The translations under genes were made by a program, and so were the position numbers. A DNA stretch of 42,001 nt from Actinomycetes bacterium (GTDB lineage Bacteria > Actinomycetota > Aquicultoria > CAJVYJ01 > JAUVQD01). The notes beneath the pieces were generated by a model. That model was not told where the DNA came from. It was given only the letters and a program-made list of their open reading frames with translations, and did not search any database. Location of the stretch: the NCBI GenBank assembly GCA_030610765.1, contig JAUWRD010000004.1:1-42001 (forward strand). Direction: 5' to 3'. Positions 31,465-40,603 of the stretch are shown here, in pieces (positions within the stretch are counted from its first letter, which is position 1; each line of letters starts with the position of its first letter).

Positions 31465-31496
31465 CTGCCAATGGCACGTTTTAATACCATCGGCAG
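31465..31496 (+). promoter_or_regulatory. inverted repeat in the chemosensory operon leader
   Basis: CTGCCAATGG (31465-31474) and CCATCGGCAG (31487-31496) pair at 9 of 10 positions around a 12-nt loop. It lies between the predicted transcript start (about 31459) and the CheW Shine-Dalgarno. No T-run follows, so it is not a terminator; it could be an operator or an RNA-binding hairpin. Confidence 0.45.
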
Positions 31497-31521
31497 AAGG
31501 CCAAACTATCTGGAGGTTTAA

Positions 31522-32061
31522 ATGTCAAAAAAACTGGAAGTTCCCGAAATAAAAACGGGGCAAGATCAAAATGATGAGTCATTTACGTTTGAACTTCAAT
31601 ACGTAACCTTTAAGCTTGATGAGCAATCTTATGGCGTTAACGTTGATGCTGCGCTCGAGGTTATACGAATGGTTGCTCTGACCGAGTCCCCGGAGTCGCC
31701 AGATCATGTTGTCGGTGTGATAAACCTGAGGGGCCAAGTTGTTCCAATTGTTGACCTTCGAAAACGGCTGGGGCTAAAGGCGGGCATTTACACTCTCGTG
31801 ACCCCGATTCTAATTGTTACCATCAAAGATTGGACGGTTGGTCTTATTGTTGACCAGGTTTCCGAGGTAATCACAATCGCTCCCTCGCTGATTGAAAAAT
31901 CGGCAGAAACTTTTTCAGGATCTCAATGTGTAGCCGGCGTCGCCAAGCTCGATCACGGGCTGGTTTTCTTGCTTGATTTGGGATATGTATTCTCAGCTGA
32001 CGAAAGCAAGGTAATGCAAGAGGTTATCGATACCAGAATTGACGACAAGGTTCTTGCGTAA
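31522..32061 (+). CDS. cheW: CheW-like coupling protein (first)
   Basis: GGAGG lies a few bases before the ATG. The 179-aa single-domain CheW has an acidic N-terminal extension of about 28 residues, then FKLDEQSYGVNVDAALEVIRM, GVINLRGQVVPIVDLRKRLGL, IVTIKDWTVGLIVDQVSEV and GVAKLDHGLVFLLDLGYVF. CheW links receptors to CheA. It opens the operon, and a second CheW follows after CheR, as with the WspB/WspD pair. Confidence 0.92.
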   Translation: MSKKLEVPEIKTGQDQNDESFTFELQYVTFKLDEQSYGVNVDAALEVIRMVALTESPESPDHVVGVINLRGQVVPIVDLRKRLGLKAGIYTLVTPILIVTIKDWTVGLIVDQVSEVITIAPSLIEKSAETFSGSQCVAGVAKLDHGLVFLLDLGYVFSADESKVMQEVIDTRIDDKVLA

Positions 32062-32096
32062 AGTCCGAGCAGAACTTACGAGACAATCCTTTGGCA

Positions 32097-33557
32097 ATGG
32101 CAACTAAACATACCGAACTTGATGACGCCAGCTATGAAAAAGTAAGAGATTTCGTCCTTCAAAGAACTGGTCTTAGTTTTCCGGAAAGGAAACGTGGCGA
32201 GCTCGAGCGGGCGGTCTTCGAGGCTCTAAAGGCCACCGAATATAATTCGATGGACGACTATCTCGAAGCTTTGAGCGGGGCGGCTAACCCGGGAGAGATG
32301 GACGCGCTTGTCAATCTTCTGACGGTTGGTGAGACCTATTTCTACCGGGACGAGCGTCAATTCAAACTACTACAAAATGATATCTTGCCCAAATTGATCT
32401 CGGAGCGCGCGAGCACCACAAGGCGTCTTAGGATCTGGAGTGCCGGCTGCGCAACTGGTGAGGAACCGTATTCCATCGCCATCACTATGCGAGAGCTTGT
32501 TCCATATATGGATACATGGGAGACACTCGTGTTGGGCACCGATATTAATCGAGAATCGCTGAGGCGGGCCAAGGTGGGCCATTACGGACAGTGGTCCTTT
32601 CGAGCTATGCCGGACAATTGGCTGGATAGCTATTTTTTTGTCTCTTCTGAACGTGAGTTTCATATTTCGGAAGCGATAAAGAAAATCGTGGACTTCGACT
32701 ATCTAAACCTGAAAGAAAGCGCATTCCCTTCATGTTTTAATAATACTTGCGATATGGATTTAATCATCTGCCGCAATGTCTCGATCTATTTTGACCAGAA
32801 AACAACCGATCGGATGATGGAAGGATTTTATAATTCTTTAGTTGACGGTGGTTGGTTGCTTATGGGAGCTTCGGATCCGATACCGCCAAAAGAGATGTTA
32901 TGGGATCGCAACTATTCAGGCGTCTTTATATATCAAAAGAAATCGCCCGCTAGCGATGCTAGAAATCGCGAAAGAAAAGGCGATAACTCGGGTCGCATTA
33001 CTCTTTCCTCCACGGTTTTAGAAGGAACGGAAGAAAGACGAGGCGAAAACGTTGGGCCGACGGACGCATTAGCGGAAAGCCGGGCTTTGATCGAAGTAGG
33101 TCAACCTGTTTTAGCAGCAGACCAGCTGGCCGAGAAACTGAAAGAAGAACCTAAGTCTTGCGAAGCTCTCTTTCTAATGGCAAAAGCTGCCATAGCTCGC
33201 GGACAGTTGTCCGAAGCAAAGAAGTGGGCGCAGAAAGTGACTGAAGCGGACAAGCTAAATGTGAAAGCTTATTATTTGCTGTCGAATATTTACCAAGGCC
33301 TGGAAGATGAAGACCGGGCCATTGAGTGTCTGAAGAAAACAGTCTATATAGATAAATGCTTTATTCCCGGTCATTTTGCCTTGGGGTGTTTGTGTAAAAA
33401 GCAGAAACGTCTGGTCATGGGGCGCAAAGCTTTTAAAAACGTAGTAAGGCTAATGATCGGTCGCCAAAAGGACGAAGTAGTACCAGAGACAAATGGAACA
33501 ACATTCGGTCAGTTGCTTGAAGTTGCCGAAATGAACCTAAGGAGACAGGAGCGATAA
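32097..33557 (+). CDS. cheR: CheR methyltransferase with C-terminal TPR domain (WspC-like)
   Basis: ATG 32097 is used; a TTG two codons earlier is possible and neither has a strong ribosome-binding site. 486 aa: an N-terminal helical CheR domain, LLTVGETYFYRD, the SAM-binding motif IWSAGCATGEEPYSIA, and ICRNVSIYFD with the GWLLMGASDP stretch (to about 285). A charged linker leads to TPR-like helices (about 330-486; for example ALFLMAKAAIARGQLSEAKKWAQKV). It should methylate glutamates on the MCP encoded downstream. TPR-bearing CheR proteins are typical of Wsp-type and other non-flagellar systems. The stop codon abuts the next ATG (TAAATG). Confidence 0.93.
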   Translation: MATKHTELDDASYEKVRDFVLQRTGLSFPERKRGELERAVFEALKATEYNSMDDYLEALSGAANPGEMDALVNLLTVGETYFYRDERQFKLLQNDILPKLISERASTTRRLRIWSAGCATGEEPYSIAITMRELVPYMDTWETLVLGTDINRESLRRAKVGHYGQWSFRAMPDNWLDSYFFVSSEREFHISEAIKKIVDFDYLNLKESAFPSCFNNTCDMDLIICRNVSIYFDQKTTDRMMEGFYNSLVDGGWLLMGASDPIPPKEMLWDRNYSGVFIYQKKSPASDARNRERKGDNSGRITLSSTVLEGTEERRGENVGPTDALAESRALIEVGQPVLAADQLAEKLKEEPKSCEALFLMAKAAIARGQLSEAKKWAQKVTEADKLNVKAYYLLSNIYQGLEDEDRAIECLKKTVYIDKCFIPGHFALGCLCKKQKRLVMGRKAFKNVVRLMIGRQKDEVVPETNGTTFGQLLEVAEMNLRRQER

Positions 33558-34145
33558 ATGGGATCTTCAAATGGTGGAAAAAAAGAACCAGGTGGAATTA
33601 GCGATAGGTTTGTCGCTCTGCGCCTTGACGATGACCAAATAAAAAATGTCCTGGCGGATCGAGCGGCCACTCTGGCTCAAGTGTCGGAAGAAGATTCCGA
33701 AGCAGTCAAGCCTAAACAGTTTGTCAGCTTTAAGATCGGGGCGGAGCGGTTTGGCGTTGAAGTCCAGTATATTGAAGAGGTTCAACCTCTTCGTGATCTC
33801 ACGATAATTCCCTGCACACCCGAGTTCGTTGTCGGGGCGGTAAATATTCGAGGACGAATTACTCCGGTTATCGATATAAAAGTATTTTTTGATATGCCCA
33901 GGAGCGATGTGATCAGTCAAGACAAGGTCATAGTCTTACAGGTTGGAGAGAAACACTTTGGCATCATTGCGGACAACGTGGAAGATGTCATGAACCTGGC
34001 AACTGAGGAAATCGGATCGCAACTGGCAACTCTGTCGGGGTCTCATGAAGAGTTTATTCAGGGAGTCGCCGATCCTCAAATAATAATTTTAGATATCAAG
34101 AAGTTGGCGAACGATAGACGCATGGTAGTCCATGAGAACGTCTAG
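33558..34145 (+). CDS. cheW: CheW-like coupling protein (second)
   Basis: 195 aa, immediately after the cheR stop with GGAG a few bases upstream. An N-terminal extension of about 52 residues (including [22 protein letters not shown]) precedes a CheW domain: [60 protein letters not shown] and [15 protein letters not shown]. The long extension is comparable to WspD and may fold as an extra helix for array packing. Confidence 0.92.
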   Translation: MGSSNGGKKEPGGISDRFVALRLDDDQIKNVLADRAATLAQVSEEDSEAVKPKQFVSFKIGAERFGVEVQYIEEVQPLRDLTIIPCTPEFVVGAVNIRGRITPVIDIKVFFDMPRSDVISQDKVIVLQVGEKHFGIIADNVEDVMNLATEEIGSQLATLSGSHEEFIQGVADPQIIILDIKKLANDRRMVVHENV

Positions 34146-34165
34146 GTCTTAAGAAGGAGAGAAAG

Positions 34166-35986
34166 ATGGTGAAAAATGTATTCGGAGGTCTGCGGACAAG
34201 GTTGATTTTCGGTTCAGTTGTTATCGCGACCATAACCTTACTAACAGCGGTATTTGCTTATTCGCAACTGAATGGCGTGATTAGCACGCTGAATGATGAG
34301 GCGATAGTTCAGCTGGAGGGGCGCGGCGTTATGGAACATGCTTCCTATGAGATTTTAAAACTCAATGAGCCCACCTTGACTTATCTTCTGTACTTTGGCG
34401 ACGAAGAGAATATGGCAAAGACAAGAGAGGTCTTTGATGAAGTAGCGATAGATGTAGTCGGTGACGTCGAAGAAGCAGCCGCGGCGATGCCCGACAAGGC
34501 CGGGGAGAAATTGCTGCTCGGTGTGGCCGAAGAAACAAAAGAATTAGTATCCAAAGCTGAAACAGTGCTAGCTCTGGCTGATCAAGAAAAGATGGTTGGT
34601 CCTAAAACAAACGCTGCCTTGACTGAGTATGGCGAAGCTAGGGACAAAACGCTTAGTGAAGTCAAAGCAGTTAGGAAAGCTAAGGTGGCATCGGCGGAAA
34701 AAAGTGTCAAAGCGGCGACAGCGAAGCAAGAATCAGCGGCTCGTCTTATCAAAATAATCGCTTTGATAGCCGTTGGTCTAGCGGCAGCTACGGGATATTT
34801 GATGGCTCGGCTCGTCCATCGCCCGGTTTCAAATCTAATCCAGGCTGTTCGTCGAATTGACGAAGGCGACTTGGAAACAAAAGCAGAAAAGAGTTCTATT
34901 AATGAATTTAATATTTTGGCTACGGCTTTTAACAAGATGACCGGCAACTTAAAGCAGATGATTGAGTCTGAGAAGACGGTCAAGGAGCATCTCCAGACAA
35001 CTGTTGGGCAATACCGGGGCTTTGTTGATCAGGTTGCCGCGGGTGACCTGGCGGTCAGACTATCGGTAAACGGCAACGAAGACGAGCTCGCCGCGCTCGG
35101 GCGGAATCTGAACAAGATGGTGGCGTCGTTGAATGATATGACCGGCAATATTTCGTTGGCAACGACCGACATCACGTCGGCGTCGTCAGAGATTTTTGCG
35201 GCCACGTCTCAGCATAATTCGGGCGCGAGCGAACAAGCGGCAGCTATTAATCAAACGACCGTTACAGTTGATGAAGTTCGCCAGACTGCCGAGCAAACCA
35301 CTGAACGAGCGCAGTTCGTGGCCCAGTCGGCGAAGAAATCAGTCGAAATCTCCGATGAAGGTATGACGGCTGTTGGTCAGACAGTGATAGGGATGAATCA
35401 AATAAAAAATAAAGTTGAGCAGATCGCGGCTAATATTATTGCGCTTTCCGAACAGACTCAGCAAATCGGCGAAATAATCTCTACCGTAAACGATATCGCC
35501 GAACAGAGTAATCTATTGGCTCTCAATGCTTCTATTGAAGCCGCTCGGGCCGGTGAGCAAGGCAAAGGCTTTGCCGTTGTCGCGTCAGAAGTGCGGAACT
35601 TAGCCGAGCAATCACAGCAGGCTACCTCACAGGTAAGAGCAATATTGGACGATATCCAGAAAGCGACGAATACCGTTGTTATGGTGACCGAGGAAGGTAC
35701 TAAGCACGTGGATTCCGGGCTGGAGAAAGCGGAGTCAGCCGGTGACACTATTAAGGCTTTAGCCGGCTCAATAAACCAGGCTTCTGAAGCCGCGCAACAG
35801 ATTGTCGCCTCAGCAGAGCAACAAGCGGCTGGGATGGATCAGATAGCCGCGGCTATGACCAATATTAATCTATCAACCAACCAATCTCTGGTTTCGACAA
35901 AGCAAACTGAGGAAGCGACCCAGAAAATGGTCGACCTTGGAGACAGACTAAAAGATATGGTTTTGACGTACAAGACGAGTGCCTAG
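34166..35986 (+). CDS. methyl-accepting chemotaxis protein
   Basis: 606 aa. TM1 (about 13-32), an extracytoplasmic four-helix-bundle-like sensor domain (about 33-193), TM2 (about 194-214), a HAMP domain (about 215-268), a second HAMP-like segment (about 283-335, [35 protein letters not shown]-type) and a long coiled-coil signalling domain. The conserved hairpin tip is [31 protein letters not shown] (in two stretches). The Ala/Gln/Glu-rich flanks hold possible methylation sites. It lacks a visible C-terminal CheR-tethering pentapeptide. It is the only receptor in the operon and the likely input. Confidence 0.93.
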   Translation: MVKNVFGGLRTRLIFGSVVIATITLLTAVFAYSQLNGVISTLNDEAIVQLEGRGVMEHASYEILKLNEPTLTYLLYFGDEENMAKTREVFDEVAIDVVGDVEEAAAAMPDKAGEKLLLGVAEETKELVSKAETVLALADQEKMVGPKTNAALTEYGEARDKTLSEVKAVRKAKVASAEKSVKAATAKQESAARLIKIIALIAVGLAAATGYLMARLVHRPVSNLIQAVRRIDEGDLETKAEKSSINEFNILATAFNKMTGNLKQMIESEKTVKEHLQTTVGQYRGFVDQVAAGDLAVRLSVNGNEDELAALGRNLNKMVASLNDMTGNISLATTDITSASSEIFAATSQHNSGASEQAAAINQTTVTVDEVRQTAEQTTERAQFVAQSAKKSVEISDEGMTAVGQTVIGMNQIKNKVEQIAANIIALSEQTQQIGEIISTVNDIAEQSNLLALNASIEAARAGEQGKGFAVVASEVRNLAEQSQQATSQVRAILDDIQKATNTVVMVTEEGTKHVDSGLEKAESAGDTIKALAGSINQASEAAQQIVASAEQQAAGMDQIAAAMTNINLSTNQSLVSTKQTEEATQKMVDLGDRLKDMVLTYKTSA

Positions 35987-35995
35987 GAGCAAAAA

Positions 35996-38239
35996 ATGTC
36001 AAAAACGCAAGACACGATGTCTCAGCAATTAATGGCCACATTTAGAATTGAGGCCGATGAGCATCTTCAAAACCTCAACAGCCTCCTTTTGAAGGTGGAA
36101 AAGGGCCCAGAACCTGATGAGCTGCAAACGCTTATCGAGAATATGTTTCGAGAGGCCCACAGCCTAAAAGGGGCCGCGCGCGCGGTTGACGCGACCTTTA
36201 TGGAAGTGATCGCGCACGGGCTTGAGAATGTATTCGCTGCTGCAAAGCAAGACGAAATAATCACGACCCCTGCTCTTTTCGACACTCTCTATGAGTCGTT
36301 GGATCACATCTCTGTGAGCTTGGAAACACTGGGAAGTGCGGAAGAGGCTGACAATGATCCCGCGGAGTTGCGGGCGCGGCTCGACAAAGCAGCCAAGGGA
36401 GACCCGTCGGCTAGCCAGAAGAAAATGCCGGCAAATGCGTCAAAAAAGAAACCCAAGAGCACAACGGCTTCGGGTGGTTCAGCTAAGAAGGTCGAGGAGA
36501 CAATTAGAGTCTCTACTCGCAAGCTGGATGGTCTAATGACGCATGTTGAAGAATTGCTCGTCTCAAAAATCAGGAATGAACAGCGCTTGTCTGAGTTAAA
36601 AGAGATTAAAGGCTTTTTGGGGGGCTGGCAAAAGAGTTGGGCAAAAACCCGCATTGCCTGTGATCGTATTCGCAAACACTCAGATGGTGATCTCGAGGAG
36701 ATCGTATCTTTTCTCGGGGAGAACCAGCAGAACTTAAAGTTCATGTGGCATCTCACAAACAAATTGTTTCAAAACTATTCAAGAGACACAATGCGCATGT
36801 CACTCGTAACTGAAGACTTGCAGTCAGATATTAGAGGGGTTCGCATGTTTCCCGTCTCAATTATTTTCGATGGTTATCGTCGAATGGTGCGTGATTTAGC
36901 TCGTGAGCAAGGCAAGCAGGTGGATTTGGTCATTACCGGGTCTGACACCGAGCTCGACAAAAAGGTCGTTGAGGGCATTAAGGACCCTCTCATGCATATG
37001 TTAAGAAACTCGGTCGACCATGGAATTGAAAAGCCGGACGCGAGAATCGCAAAAGGCAAACCGCCTTGCGGGACCATTTGGCTCGAAGCTAGTCAGCGAG
37101 GTAATGGCATTGCTATCGAAGTGAAAGACGATGGTCGGGGCGTTGATATTGCACGTATCAAAAACACCGTATTAGCCCGGGGCATATTGAGTAGCCAAGA
37201 AATAAAAGCCATGAACGAAGATGACCTCCAGCAGATGATTTTTAGATCCGGATTCTCGACGTCGACAACAGTTAGCAGTCTATCCGGACGAGGGGTGGGA
37301 CTTGACGTCGTCAAGACGAACATAGAGGAACTCAATGGCTTGGTAAGCGTTTATAAGGGAGAGCCCGGCGGCACAAGGTTCTTAATTGAATTGCCGTTGA
37401 CACTATCAACGTCAAGGGTGCTTTTGATTAGTTGTCGCGGGGAGACTTATGCAATTCCAACATCCATGGTTGAGCGCATTGTTCGTGTCAACAAGAAAGA
37501 CATTTTTTCAGTCGGGACAAAAGAAACGATTACAGTTGGCGGGCGATCACTTTCCCTGGCTCGTCTCGGACCTCTGCTTGAATTACCGCGTCGCATAACA
37601 AGCGAAAGCAACGATACTCTTAACGTCATAATCGTGGGAGTCGCGGAAAAACGCGTTGCTATCGCCGTAGACTCTCTAGAGGGCGAGAATGAAATAGTCA
37701 TAAAGAGCCTTGGCAAGATGATGGCTCGTGTCCGCAATGTCTCCGGCGCGACGGTCCTTGGCACCGGTAAAGTCGTGATTATTTTAAACGTCGCTGATCT
37801 AGTTAAGTCTGCCAAGAAAAATGACGGTATTGAAGCAAAAGAGCTTGAGCTACAAAGCGACAACCGCCTGGGGCGTACAAAATCAGTTCTTGTAGTTGAT
37901 GATTCCATGACCGCGCGGATTCTTGAGAAAAACATCTTGGAGTCGGCCGGGTACGATGTCGTACTTGCCAACGATGGGGTGGAAGCTTTGCGGGCGCTTA
38001 AGTCAAACGATTGCGACCTGATAATTTCCGATATTGATATGCCAAATATGAATGGTTTTGATCTAACTCAGAAAATCAAGAATCACGACAACCATCGTGA
38101 CACGCCGGTAGTGTTGGTTACAGCCTTAGATTCACCTGCAGACCGCGAGAGAGGTCTTGATGCCGGGGCTGATGTCTTCATGACCAAGCACGGGTTCGAC
38201 CAAAAGAATTTTTTAGCCACAATTGAGCAACTGATTTAG
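35996..38239 (+). CDS. cheA: CheA histidine kinase with C-terminal receiver (hybrid CheA, WspE-like)
   Basis: 747 aa. The Hpt domain has phospho-accepting His55 in FREAHSLKGAARA. A Lys/Ser/Ala-rich linker (about 135-165), a dimerisation domain, then the HATPase with MHMLRNSVDHGIE, VKDDGRGVD and LSGRGVGLDVVK. A CheW-like domain follows (about 460-610, VLLISCRGETYAIPTSMVERIV). The C-terminal REC (about 630-747) has VLVVDDSMTARI, acceptor Asp679 (SDIDMPNMNGF) and the switch Thr in LVTALD. No separate P2 domain is evident. The hybrid REC matches WspE/FrzE and may act as a phosphate sink or an output. Confidence 0.95.
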   Translation: MSKTQDTMSQQLMATFRIEADEHLQNLNSLLLKVEKGPEPDELQTLIENMFREAHSLKGAARAVDATFMEVIAHGLENVFAAAKQDEIITTPALFDTLYESLDHISVSLETLGSAEEADNDPAELRARLDKAAKGDPSASQKKMPANASKKKPKSTTASGGSAKKVEETIRVSTRKLDGLMTHVEELLVSKIRNEQRLSELKEIKGFLGGWQKSWAKTRIACDRIRKHSDGDLEEIVSFLGENQQNLKFMWHLTNKLFQNYSRDTMRMSLVTEDLQSDIRGVRMFPVSIIFDGYRRMVRDLAREQGKQVDLVITGSDTELDKKVVEGIKDPLMHMLRNSVDHGIEKPDARIAKGKPPCGTIWLEASQRGNGIAIEVKDDGRGVDIARIKNTVLARGILSSQEIKAMNEDDLQQMIFRSGFSTSTTVSSLSGRGVGLDVVKTNIEELNGLVSVYKGEPGGTRFLIELPLTLSTSRVLLISCRGETYAIPTSMVERIVRVNKKDIFSVGTKETITVGGRSLSLARLGPLLELPRRITSESNDTLNVIIVGVAEKRVAIAVDSLEGENEIVIKSLGKMMARVRNVSGATVLGTGKVVIILNVADLVKSAKKNDGIEAKELELQSDNRLGRTKSVLVVDDSMTARILEKNILESAGYDVVLANDGVEALRALKSNDCDLIISDIDMPNMNGFDLTQKIKNHDNHRDTPVVLVTALDSPADRERGLDAGADVFMTKHGFDQKNFLATIEQLI

Positions 38240-38253
38240 GAGAAGTTCTGATA

Positions 38254-39273
38254 ATGATAAAAGTACTGGTTGCCGAAGACTCGCCGGTTGTTAGAAAATT
38301 AATAATAAGCATTCTCCAGTCCGATCCGGGGATACGAGTAGTCGGTGTCGCAAAGAATGGTATAGAAGCGGTCGAAATGGCTGAAAGCTTGCGACCGGAC
38401 GTCATAACGATGGACATCGTCATGCCCAAGATGGACGGCGTAGAGGCGACGCAGCTAATCATGTCTCAGCGGCCGACGAGAATAGTTGTTGTTACTGCCA
38501 GCGTTAACACGGAAGAGTCTCGACCCGCGTTCCAAGCTATGAAAGCCGGGGCTCTCGTGGTCGTCGACAAACCGCGCGGTGTAAATCATAAGGATTTTCG
38601 TGATGTGAGCCAGAGGTTAATCAAGACTATAAAGATGATGGCTGAAGTTAAGGTAGTGACAAGATGGCCTGACAGAAAGAAGCCTCCGGCTAAAGATGGA
38701 CAAAAAGCATCTACAAGAATAATAGCTATTGGCGCTTCAACCGGCGGTCCGGCCGCAATTTGTCAAATACTCAATGGTTTGCCAAAGGACCTGGCGGTTC
38801 CCATTTTGATAGTGCAGCATATGACGCCCGGTTTTGGAACAGCATTTGCGACTTGGCTCGATAGTGAAAATGAAATGTCGGTTCAAATCGGTCAGATGGG
38901 GCGTAAGCTCGAGGCCGGTCAAGTCTATGTGGCGCCCGATAATTATCACACTGGAATAAGTGGTGACAATAAGATTGTTCTGACTTCAAAAAAAATATCA
39001 TTTAACCACCATAGACCATCTATCAACTTCATGTTTGACGCAGTCGCTAAGAGGTATGGATCAAAAGCCTTAGCAGTTCTTTTGACCGGCATGGGTGAGG
39101 ATGGCGCGTTAGGTTTAAGAGAAATAAAACAAGCGGGAGGAACGACAATTGCCCAAGACGAAGCCAGCTCAATTGTGTTTGGCATGCCAAAGTGTGCAAT
39201 AACAATGGGCGCCGTCGATCATATTCTTCCACCTGATAAAATAATTTCACAAATCATGCAGTTGCTTTACTAG
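38254..39273 (+). CDS. cheB: CheB protein-glutamate methylesterase
   Basis: 339 aa: an N-terminal receiver with Asp54 (ITMDIVMPKMDG) and Lys107-type VVVDKP, a linker, and a methylesterase with Ser162 in GASTGGPA, His189 in VQHM and Asp283 in TGMGEDGA, the full catalytic triad. It removes methyl groups from (or deamidates) the receptor, opposing CheR. AGGAG precedes the ATG, 14 bp after cheA. Confidence 0.95.
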   Translation: MIKVLVAEDSPVVRKLIISILQSDPGIRVVGVAKNGIEAVEMAESLRPDVITMDIVMPKMDGVEATQLIMSQRPTRIVVVTASVNTEESRPAFQAMKAGALVVVDKPRGVNHKDFRDVSQRLIKTIKMMAEVKVVTRWPDRKKPPAKDGQKASTRIIAIGASTGGPAAICQILNGLPKDLAVPILIVQHMTPGFGTAFATWLDSENEMSVQIGQMGRKLEAGQVYVAPDNYHTGISGDNKIVLTSKKISFNHHRPSINFMFDAVAKRYGSKALAVLLTGMGEDGALGLREIKQAGGTTIAQDEASSIVFGMPKCAITMGAVDHILPPDKIISQIMQLLY

Positions 39274-39301
39274 TAGATATCTTGAATAAGGAGATTAGCC
39301 A

Positions 39302-40174
39302 ATGTCAAAAAGAATATTATTAGTCGAAGATAGTCCAACTCAGGCTCAAAAAGCTCAGTTGATCCTTGAGCGCGAAGGTTACGATGTGACGCTCGCGCCT
39401 GATGGGAGCGCCGGCCTCGAAGAGACCCTCCATTATCGGCCGGATCTGGTCGTCACAGATATCGTGATGCCCAAGATGGACGGATACGATATGTGTCGGG
39501 AGATTAAGGCAAACGAAGAAACCAGAGACATCCCAGTCGTTATGTTGACGACAAAAGGGGCCGTTATGGACATCATAAAAGGCCTTGGAGTAGGGGCGGA
39601 CAACTTTATCACTAAGCCCTATGAGGGCAGTTTATTGATCGGGCGGGTCCAGGAGATATTCAATAATCTTAACCTAAGAGAAAAAGGCCTGCTCTTCGAA
39701 GATCTTGAGCTGGAAAATTTCAATGGAAAAATAAAAATGTCTACAGATCGTTTTCAAATACTTTCGCTACTTCTAGGAACGATCGGTGTCATCATTCATT
39801 GTGATGTTATGGGGTTGTTTTTGCTAAGCACAACTGCCAAGCACAGTCTCTATATGGTTTCCTTGCAACCACTGGCCGATGGCTCTTGTGGAGATCTGAC
39901 GACGAAAGTGTTGGACGCCGCAAACGTGTTAGACGACGGAGAGCTCACAGCAGAAAATGTGCATTTGACCAGAGTTGTAAAGGAAGAAGACCTTCCCCAA
40001 CTGGAAGAAAACTTCGAGTCGTTCATGAGCGTACCTTTAATAACAGAAGGAAGAGTTATCGGGATATTGACGACAGCAAATACAAAAGAGAACGCGTTTC
40101 AGCCAGATGACGTTAAGCTCCTCTATCAGCTTGGCCTACAGTCGGCGGAAGCCTTTGATCGAATAGGTCGATAA
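39302..40174 (+). CDS. response regulator with C-terminal GAF domain
   Basis: 290 aa. The receiver (1-125) has EDSPTQ, acceptor Asp53 (VVTDIVMPKMDGYDM), MLTTKG and ITKPY. The C-terminal about 150 residues look like a GAF domain (CDVMGLFLLSTTAKHSLYM, SVPLITEGRVIGILTTANTKENAFQPDDVKLLYQLGLQSAEAF). It has no DNA-binding, GGDEF or HD output. In Wsp this position is held by WspR (REC-GGDEF). Here the receiver and the cyclase are separate proteins two genes apart, so this regulator may act through protein contact with the GAF-bearing cyclase. GGAG lies before the ATG (39302). Confidence 0.88.
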   Translation: MSKRILLVEDSPTQAQKAQLILEREGYDVTLAPDGSAGLEETLHYRPDLVVTDIVMPKMDGYDMCREIKANEETRDIPVVMLTTKGAVMDIIKGLGVGADNFITKPYEGSLLIGRVQEIFNNLNLREKGLLFEDLELENFNGKIKMSTDRFQILSLLLGTIGVIIHCDVMGLFLLSTTAKHSLYMVSLQPLADGSCGDLTTKVLDAANVLDDGELTAENVHLTRVVKEEDLPQLEENFESFMSVPLITEGRVIGILTTANTKENAFQPDDVKLLYQLGLQSAEAFDRIGR

Positions 40175-40203
40175 CTGAAAAAGGGTCCAGAGGAGGAATA
40201 AAC

Positions 40204-40593
40204 ATGTCTGAACACATACAACAAGACTCAGAAACGCAAGCCACACAAAACAAGACTGTTCAAGAGGATGTCTTAGATATTTACGAAGATCTTCTTCGAA
40301 CCGTTTGGACAAAAATTGTACCGACGCTTGGCACCGTAACCGTAGCGACCATAATGCAAAGGTCAATTAACCGAAGCTCAGCAAAACATTCTTTTCTTAA
40401 GCATTTAACCGTCTCTGACACGGGGTTTGATTTTGCTGACGTGGTTGCCAATATAAATGATGTCAACGTCGCAGAGATGAAAGAGGGCTTCAAGGGATTA
40501 GTGGCCAGTTTATTTGATATTTTGGCCAAGTTGACAGGAAATATCTTGATACGGCAGCTAGAGAGAGAAGTCGAAGGATTCGAAGTCCTGTAA
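40204..40593 (+). CDS. conserved-looking hypothetical protein, 129 aa
   Basis: I do not recognise a family. A strong ribosome-binding site (GAGGAGG, about 10 nt upstream) and operon position support it. The acidic, Gln-rich, disordered first 20 residues are followed by alpha-helical segments: DVLDIYEDLLRTVWTKIVPTLG, TVTVATIMQRSINR, LKHLTV, DVNVAEMKEGFKGLVASLFDILAKLTG and ILIRQLEREVEGF. No membrane helix, metal motif or receiver is seen. It is placed between the REC-GAF regulator and the diguanylate cyclase, so it is a candidate adaptor between them. Confidence 0.75.
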   Translation: MSEHIQQDSETQATQNKTVQEDVLDIYEDLLRTVWTKIVPTLGTVTVATIMQRSINRSSAKHSFLKHLTVSDTGFDFADVVANINDVNVAEMKEGFKGLVASLFDILAKLTGNILIRQLEREVEGFEVL

Positions 40594-40603
40594 GAAAGAG
40601 GTC

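Noticed and set aside
31471-31490. Possible sigma-54 promoter (TGGCACG) before the first CheW
   Set aside because: The -12 GC element (TTGCA/T) is missing at the required spacing; the TGGCAC is part of the inverted repeat.
37447-37971. 174-aa minus-strand frame opposite cheA
   Set aside because: Antisense shadow of the CheW-like and receiver domains; Ser/Thr/Arg-rich low-information sequence.
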